From the NCBI GenBank assembly GCA_028695935.1, contig JAQVHY010000021.1, positions 1-32,787 of the forward strand: 32,787 nucleotides of DNA, read 5' to 3'. The position numbers were made by a program, and so were the translations under genes. This document shows, one piece after another, positions 27,465-32,787 of the stretch; position 1 is the stretch's first letter; each line of letters opens with the position of its first letter. The DNA comes from Desulfobacca sp. Its GTDB lineage: Bacteria; Desulfobacterota; Desulfobaccia; Desulfobaccales; Desulfobaccaceae. Below the pieces are notes generated by a model. It was not told where the DNA came from, did no database searches, and saw nothing but the letters and a program-made list of their open reading frames with translations.

Positions 27465-28424
27465 CTAAGCTTCGCCGCCATAAGACTTGAGTTTCAGGCT
27501 TAATTCCTCCATAGAGATTCCCAGAATCATGGCAGCTTGCCGATGGTCGCCGCCCACCTTATCGATGGTCCGTAAAATCAGCTCCCGTTCCAATTCCACC
27601 AGGCTGGGCTCCGAAGCGCTATCGTCAGTCATATTCTCGGCCAGGGGATAGCCGGCCAACTCTTGCAGGGCGGGAGGCAATTCCTTAACGGTCAGGATGC
27701 CTGCCGGGCATAGGATTACGCCCCTTTCGATGACGTTTTCCAGCTCCCGAACATTTCCCGGCCAGGAGTACTTGCGGAAAATTCTCAGCACCTCCGGGGC
27801 GAGGCCCTGGACTTGGCGGGCATTTTTTTTATTATAATGTGCCAAGAAATATTGAGCCAGCAGCACTACGTCATCGTGGCGCTCCCGTAACGGCGGCAGG
27901 GCGATGCAGACCACATTGAGGCGATAATAGAGGTCTTCACGGAAACGCCCTTCACGGACCTCGACCTCCAAATGCCGGTTAGTGGCGGCAATGATGCGGA
28001 CATCAACCTTAAAGGTACGATTGCTCCCCAAAGGTTCGAACTCGCGCGATTGCAAAACCCGCAGAATCTTGGCCTGGGTGGTGAGCGACAGTTCGCCGAT
28101 TTCGTCTAAAAACAGGGTTCCTTGATGGGCCAGATAAAAGCGCCCCTCTTTGCGGGCGACCGCGCCGGTAAAGGCCCCCCGCTCATGGCCGAATAACTCG
28201 CTTTCCAGGAGAGTTTCGGGTAGGGCGGCACAGTTCACCACCACAAACGGCCCTTCCCGCCGCCGGCTGTGTTTATGGATGGCGTGGGCGACAATCTCTT
28301 TCCCGGTCCCGGTTTCTCCGAGCAGCAGGATATTGGCATCCGAGGGCGCCACCAGGCTGAGCATGGCAAAAATTTCCTGCATGCGCGCGGATTGACCAAT
28401 AATACCGGAAAAATCAAAGGCCAC
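27465..28424 (-). CDS. Sigma-54-dependent AAA+ activator lacking an N-terminal regulatory domain (PspF-like)
   Basis: [15 protein letters not shown] (Walker A), [53 protein letters not shown]-terminal Fis-type HTH. The protein begins directly at the AAA+ domain. Confidence 0.95.
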   Translation of the reverse strand: MAFDFSGIIGQSARMQEIFAMLSLVAPSDANILLLGETGTGKEIVAHAIHKHSRRREGPFVVVNCAALPETLLESELFGHERGAFTGAVARKEGRFYLAHQGTLFLDEIGELSLTTQAKILRVLQSREFEPLGSNRTFKVDVRIIAATNRHLEVEVREGRFREDLYYRLNVVCIALPPLRERHDDVVLLAQYFLAHYNKKNARQVQGLAPEVLRIFRKYSWPGNVRELENVIERGVILCPAGILTVKELPPALQELAGYPLAENMTDDSASEPSLVELERELILRTIDKVGGDHRQAAMILGISMEELSLKLKSYGGEA

Positions 28425-28431
28425 CTAGTCC

Positions 28432-29094
28432 TCACTCATCCTTTTTACTAAGGGCATGTACTACCCCATGGCAACGACAGGCCGTGGCAATCAACAGCTT
28501 ATCGGGTCCGGTGCGGACCTGCTGCTCTAATCGACACAGGTCGGCCGGTGGATAACCGCCGACGCCGGGAGCCAGTTGCTGACTGCGGATTACCAGTGAG
28601 GCAAACCCGGGTACCAGTAAATCTTCCAGGACTTCATACAGGGTGCCGACTCGGGGCAGACCGGTTACCCGACACTGATCGTCCGGTTCGGGACAATCAT
28701 CCGGGCAGATGAAATCCGCCATACTGAGGAGCACTTCCCCCTGTAAGCCTCGAAAAGCCTGGACACTCAGGTTTTCTACTTCGGGGGGCACCGGAATTAT
28801 CTGCCAGCCGGCCTGGGGGGGACGTCGTCGCCAGACCCATTCAAAGGCCACATGTCGAGGGATGGCCGGGATGATCCAATCATAACCAGAGTCATCGTGC
28901 AGCTCGGACATTAAAAAGGCCAGGCCATCGCCTGGCTGCAACCGTAGATGGGCTAATCCGGGTATGCGGCAATCCTCCAGGGCCTCCGGCTGCTGATCAA
29001 TCACCGTGAAGTAGCTTTCCGGCTCTTGTTGGGCCAGGCGACTGAGGGCCAGATAACCGAAATGTCCGGCCCCAATGATCAGATATCGTTTCAT
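28432..29094 (-). CDS. TrkA_N-like Rossmann protein with cysteine cluster, function unknown
   Basis: KRYLIIGAGHFGYLALSRLAQQEPESYFTVIDQQPEAL; FICPDDCPEPDDQCRVTG. Confidence 0.75.
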   Translation of the reverse strand: MKRYLIIGAGHFGYLALSRLAQQEPESYFTVIDQQPEALEDCRIPGLAHLRLQPGDGLAFLMSELHDDSGYDWIIPAIPRHVAFEWVWRRRPPQAGWQIIPVPPEVENLSVQAFRGLQGEVLLSMADFICPDDCPEPDDQCRVTGLPRVGTLYEVLEDLLVPGFASLVIRSQQLAPGVGGYPPADLCRLEQQVRTGPDKLLIATACRCHGVVHALSKKDE

Positions 29095-29099
29095 CGGCT

Positions 29100-29960
29100 C
29101 TATTTGGGACGGGGGAAGACGCCGATCACCGTTGGTAAGAGGACCATCCGGGGGTCGATCAGTTCCCGCGCCTGTCTCTCCAGAAAGGAAGGAGAGGAAA
29201 AACTGAATTCCGAGGTCTTGATAAATAGCTGCGCCATGGAACCACCGTCCAGATTGAGGGCGGTGTCGATGTCAAACTCACTGGTCTTGAGGAAACGGGC
29301 CAATTCGTAAAGGGTGAAGTACTTATCCGGACTATTGATAACCAGGATATTTCCTTTACGGTCAGTGCAGATTACCGTGCGCGGGGCGATCAGGGAGGTT
29401 TTTTTAACCCGGATGCGACCTTGAGAATCCAGCAGTAAGGGAAAAGATTGGACCCCTTGAGTCCAGGGCAGATTTTTGGGCTGGATCCTGGTCACGGTCA
29501 GATCCAAGATGGTGGCCCGGGGCAAATCTGGTGAAATGCCTTTGGGCTCTGAGACAAACATGCCGCGCATGGCGTAATTATTATAGGGCCCCCAAAGCTC
29601 GCCGTCAGCAATGATGAGTCCACAGGGTTCATCGTTAGGACGGAAATAACTGGCGTTAAACAAGACTAAGGCCCCGCTATATTCTTGCCAGGCAATGATG
29701 GTTTGAGGGGTGCCATGGAAGATCCGAAAGGCATTATAATTGGGATCAATCCGCACAACGGAGATAAAGCCTACCCCACGATGATCATCGAATACCGTAA
29801 CCTGAGCAAAATACAAACCTTTTCCCAGTTCCTGCCATTCTAAGGGCCCATGACTCCATTCCTGGGCCCGGGCCGGTAGGAAACCTGTAGTCAGGCTCCA
29901 TCCCATAAGGATCAAGATAGCAATCAGACGTAACACACTATAACCTTGCGGCCTCGGCAA
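29100..29960 (-). CDS. Exported phosphodiester glycosidase (NAGPA-domain) protein
   Basis: Signal peptide ending ARAQ; LVLFNASYFRPNDEPCGLIIADGELWGP; DTALNLDGGSMAQLF. Confidence 0.85.
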   Translation of the reverse strand: MPRPQGYSVLRLIAILILMGWSLTTGFLPARAQEWSHGPLEWQELGKGLYFAQVTVFDDHRGVGFISVVRIDPNYNAFRIFHGTPQTIIAWQEYSGALVLFNASYFRPNDEPCGLIIADGELWGPYNNYAMRGMFVSEPKGISPDLPRATILDLTVTRIQPKNLPWTQGVQSFPLLLDSQGRIRVKKTSLIAPRTVICTDRKGNILVINSPDKYFTLYELARFLKTSEFDIDTALNLDGGSMAQLFIKTSEFSFSSPSFLERQARELIDPRMVLLPTVIGVFPRPK

Positions 29961-30012
29961 ATTTGAGTTATCTTATCACATAGATCGGCTTTAGTCTATA
30001 GGCCAAGGGATA

Positions 30013-30801
30013 ATGTCTGACATTCGTTTCGCTGATTCGCACGCCCACCTTGATATGCCCGAGTTCCAGACCGATCAGTCCCAGGTGATTCAACGGGCCT
30101 GGGAAGCCGGGGTGGAATTAATTATCAATATCGGTATTAGCCTCGTCAATGCCGCTGAAGTTCTGAACACCGCGCAAAGACACGATCAGATCTACTGCAC
30201 CGTCGGCGTTCATCCGCACGGCGTGGGCCATCTCCAGGAAACCACCATTGCTGAGCTTAGGCGTTGGGCGACGCAACCGCAGGTAGTGGCGATCGGTGAA
30301 ATTGGCCTGGATTACTACCGTCACCGCGCCCCGGCAGAAGTGCAGAAACATTGGTTCCAGCGCCAGCTAGAACTGGCTCAGTCGCTCAATAAACCGGTAG
30401 TCATTCATACCCGGGAGGCCACCGCTGATACGCTGGCTATCCTGCGGGAGTATGCCCCCGGCCTGCCGGGCGGCGTTATGCATTGTTTTGGCGGTTCCTA
30501 TGATGAGGCCCGGGCCTTCCTTGATCTGGGTCTGGTGTTGTCGCTATCCGGGGTTTTGACTTACCCTAATGCCGATCCCTTAAGGGAGGTAGTAAAGAAA
30601 TTGCCCCTGGAAGGTTTGTTGATTGAAACCGATGCCCCTTATCTGGCCCCCCAGCCTCGCCGCGGCAAAAGAAATGAACCGGCTTTCGTGGTCTATACCG
30701 CCCAAACTTTAGCTGACCTGAAAGGGGTGGGTCTGGCTACCGTGGCCCAACATACCTGGAATAATACCCGCCGGGTGTTTGGTCTGGAGGCCGCACCATG
30801 A
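30013..30801 (+). CDS. tatD: TatD-family metal-dependent hydrolase
   Basis: ADSHAHLDMPEF, CTVGVHPHG, AIGEIGLDYYRHRAP, KPVVIHTREA, GVMHCFGGS, LIETDAPYLAPQPRRGKRNEP. Confidence 0.96.
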   Translation: MSDIRFADSHAHLDMPEFQTDQSQVIQRAWEAGVELIINIGISLVNAAEVLNTAQRHDQIYCTVGVHPHGVGHLQETTIAELRRWATQPQVVAIGEIGLDYYRHRAPAEVQKHWFQRQLELAQSLNKPVVIHTREATADTLAILREYAPGLPGGVMHCFGGSYDEARAFLDLGLVLSLSGVLTYPNADPLREVVKKLPLEGLLIETDAPYLAPQPRRGKRNEPAFVVYTAQTLADLKGVGLATVAQHTWNNTRRVFGLEAAP

Positions 30802-31490
30802 ATCCCATTGCTGATCACTTGCGCCACCTGCTAGACCAAATTGCTGCGGCGGCCCAGCGGGTGGGTCGGCAGCCCGACGAAGTCAAGCTGGTAGCGGTCA
30901 GCAAGACCGTCGACCTGGAGCGAGTGCGCCAGGCTATTGCCGCCGGGGTGAAGATCTTGGGAGAAAATTATCTCCAGGAGGCCCAAACCAAGATTGCCGC
31001 CTTGGGTCAGGTGGTAAGCTGGCATTTTATCGGCAACCTGCAAACCAACAAGGCCGCCGGGGCCGTAGCCGGTTTTGATCTGATCCACTCCGTCGATCGC
31101 CTGAAGCTGGCCCAAGCCTTAGAGAAAGCCGCTCAGAAATTGAATAAGGTCCAGGACATCCTGATTGAGGTCAATCTGGCCGGGGAGGCCAGCAAGTCCG
31201 GGGTGGCGGCCCAAGACACCAAAGCCCTGATCGAGGCCATCGCCGCCCTGCCACATCTGCGGCTCCGGGGGCTGATGACCATGCCCCCCTGGTTTAACGA
31301 TCCAGAAGCCGTCCGGCCCTATTTTAAAGAACTGCGAGAATTACGCGAACGACTGAACCAATCTTTCCCGGAAATCCAACTGACCGAGCTGTCCATGGGG
31401 ATGTCCGGCGACTTCGAGGCGGCCATCGAGGAAGGCGCCACCCTGGTGCGGATCGGCACCGCGATCTTTGGAGCCCGACCCGGAGCCTAA
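30798..31490 (+). CDS. yggS: YggS-family pyridoxal phosphate homeostasis protein
   Basis: VKLVAVSKTVDLERVRQAIAAGVKILGENYLQEAQTKI, WHFIGNLQTNKA, LMTMPPWF, LSMGMSGDFEAAIEEGATLVRIGTAIFG. Overlaps the tatD stop. Confidence 0.96.
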   Translation: MNPIADHLRHLLDQIAAAAQRVGRQPDEVKLVAVSKTVDLERVRQAIAAGVKILGENYLQEAQTKIAALGQVVSWHFIGNLQTNKAAGAVAGFDLIHSVDRLKLAQALEKAAQKLNKVQDILIEVNLAGEASKSGVAAQDTKALIEAIAALPHLRLRGLMTMPPWFNDPEAVRPYFKELRELRERLNQSFPEIQLTELSMGMSGDFEAAIEEGATLVRIGTAIFGARPGA

Positions 31491-31544
31491 CAGCCTATTG
31501 CGGCAAGCCAGCGCTGGCTAAACAATTGTTGCGGTATTGTTCTT

Positions 31545-31581
31545 AAGGGGGTAGAACAGCCTGTCTGCCCCTTTGTTTTTT
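31545..31581 (+). terminator. Rho-independent terminator after tatD-yggS
   Basis: AAGGGG...TAGA / TCTG.CCCCTT stem followed by TTTGTTTTTTG. Confidence 0.7.
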
Positions 31582-31633
31582 GATATAATATATAAAGATC
31601 AATTAAATTTTAATCTCAAGCGCTTTAACCAAT

Positions 31634-32638
31634 ATGCCTGGGACAAATTACCGACCCGGCACCAAAGTCGGCCTGACTACCACTATTCCGGTGGAGGTCA
31701 TCTTAGCCGCGGGGTTGGTGCCGGTCGATCTCAATAACCTGTTTATCGCCTCGGAGTCGGCCTATCGCCGGGTGGCCCAGGCCGAGGAAGCCGGCTTCCC
31801 GCGCACCGTCTGCGCCTGGATCAAGGGGATTTATGCGACCTTGTTGGAACATCCGGAAATTACGGTAGTCATCGCCGTGACCCAGGGTGATTGCTCCAAT
31901 ACCCATGCCCTGATGGAACTGTTGCAGGCTCAGGGCCGGGATCTGGTCTCCTTTGAATTCCCCTTTTCCCGGAATCGGCGGCTGCTGGCCCAACAGATCG
32001 AGCAGTTAATGGCCCGGTTCGGGGTGGATGGGCCCCAGGTCAGGCAGATTCAGGACCGCTTGGCGCCGCTGCGTCAGGATTTACTTGCCTTGGATGAGCT
32101 TACCTGGCAGGAGGGTCGGGTCAGCGGCCGGGAGAATTTTCAGTTTTTGATCGCCAGCTCGGATTTTAACTCGGATGTCAACGCTTTCGCTGAGCAACTG
32201 ACCGCCTTTTTGGACCAGGCCCGCCAGCGGCCGCGGCGCACCGCCCTCGTCCGCTTAGGGTTAATCGGCATTCCGCCGATCTTTAGCGATCTTTTTGAGT
32301 ACTTGCAGGGTCTGGGGGCGGAGGTGGTGTTTAACGAGGTGCCCCGCCAGTTCAGCATGCCGGGCGCTGGGGAGGATCTGGTCGGACAGTATTTGGCCTA
32401 TACTTATCCCTATGATGTTTTTGCCCGCATCAAAGACATTGCCGAGGCAATTAGGATCCGTCATTTGGATGGCCTGATTCATTATACTCAGAATTTCTGT
32501 TTCCGGCAAACCCAGGATCTGCTGCTCCGGCAGCGATTAGCGGTGCCGATCCTGACCATTGAAGGCGACCGGCCCTCCGCCCTGGACCACCGGACCCGAA
32601 TGCGTTTGGAGGCGTTTGTTGATGTCCTGCGCCGCTAA
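31634..32638 (+). CDS. 2-hydroxyacyl-CoA dehydratase D-component-like (HgdB-like) protein
   Basis: TTTIPVEVILAAGLVPVDLNNLF; FPRTVCAWIKGIYATLLEH; VTQGDCSNTHALMELL; IHYTQNFCFRQTQ; VPILTIEGDRP. Three cysteines in total. Confidence 0.85.
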   Translation: MPGTNYRPGTKVGLTTTIPVEVILAAGLVPVDLNNLFIASESAYRRVAQAEEAGFPRTVCAWIKGIYATLLEHPEITVVIAVTQGDCSNTHALMELLQAQGRDLVSFEFPFSRNRRLLAQQIEQLMARFGVDGPQVRQIQDRLAPLRQDLLALDELTWQEGRVSGRENFQFLIASSDFNSDVNAFAEQLTAFLDQARQRPRRTALVRLGLIGIPPIFSDLFEYLQGLGAEVVFNEVPRQFSMPGAGEDLVGQYLAYTYPYDVFARIKDIAEAIRIRHLDGLIHYTQNFCFRQTQDLLLRQRLAVPILTIEGDRPSALDHRTRMRLEAFVDVLRR

Positions 32639-32787
32639 ACCATTAACCCGAGCCTCCATCCTGGGCCTGGACTTTGGCAGCCGTTTTGTTAAGCTGGCCT
32701 ATACTACCGATCTGGTTACTTTCGGTAAGCGTAAGTTAGATACCCTGACCTTTTATCGGGACTATTTTCGCCGGAACGCGAAGCGGG
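32622..32787 (+). CDS. Acyl-CoA dehydratase activase-like ATPase (BadF/BadG/HgdC family; partial, truncated by window end)
   Basis: ATG at 32622 inside the previous gene's 3' end gives MSCAAKPLTRASILGLDFGSRFVKLAYTTDLVTFGKRKLDTLTFYRDYFRRNAKR; GLDFGS phosphate-1 motif of ASKHA ATPases. Confidence 0.7.
   Translation, partial: MSCAAKPLTRASILGLDFGSRFVKLAYTTDLVTFGKRKLDTLTFYRDYFRRNAKR

Noticed and set aside
31634-32638. Calling the HgdB-like protein a double-cubane cluster protein
   Set aside because: It has only three cysteines, too few for the [8Fe-9S] ligand set; left as a general HgdB-like family member.
1-32787. CRISPR arrays, tRNA/rRNA genes, transposases, phage or toxin-antitoxin genes
   Set aside because: None could be recognised on either strand by reading; not a computed search.

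Overview
This window looks like a chromosomal segment of a Gram-negative, probably delta-proteobacterial/Desulfobacterota-like bacterium; the taxonomy is inferred from gene content. It is mostly housekeeping genes. Going left to right, it holds: a minus-strand block of class I aldolase, ribE, ribBA, ribH and nusB (cut by the window edge); lpxB plus a Gfo/Idh oxidoreductase; ilvE; an HD-GYP protein; a CBS protein; a lipoprotein; a core-MetE-like protein; TrkH/TrkA; a zinc-ribbon protein with GQF repeats; a YrfG-like HAD nucleotidase; murA; a lipoprotein-type acetolactate decarboxylase; a MagIII-like glycosylase; a lytic transglycosylase; an MTA/SAH deaminase; an HDOD protein; a GH8 lipoprotein; a six-gene minus-strand block (SPL-like radical SAM, BamE-like, DUF1614, PspF-like activator, Rossmann/Cys protein, NAGPA-like glycosidase); tatD; yggS; an HgdB-like protein; and the start of its activase-like partner. 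I saw no tRNA, rRNA, CRISPR array, transposase or recognisable riboswitch. There is no clear new multi-gene defence or mobile system. The strongest unexplained signals are: two different five-unit heptanucleotide arrays on either side of lpxB, one of them at its start and tied by a 13-bp inverted repeat to a third short array; a zinc-ribbon protein with a pentapeptide-like GQF repeat; a three-cysteine HgdB-like protein overlapping its own activase gene; several REP-like palindrome clusters; a 121-bp convergent coding overlap; a nusB frame with no ATG, GTG or TTG start; and structured intergenic segments.
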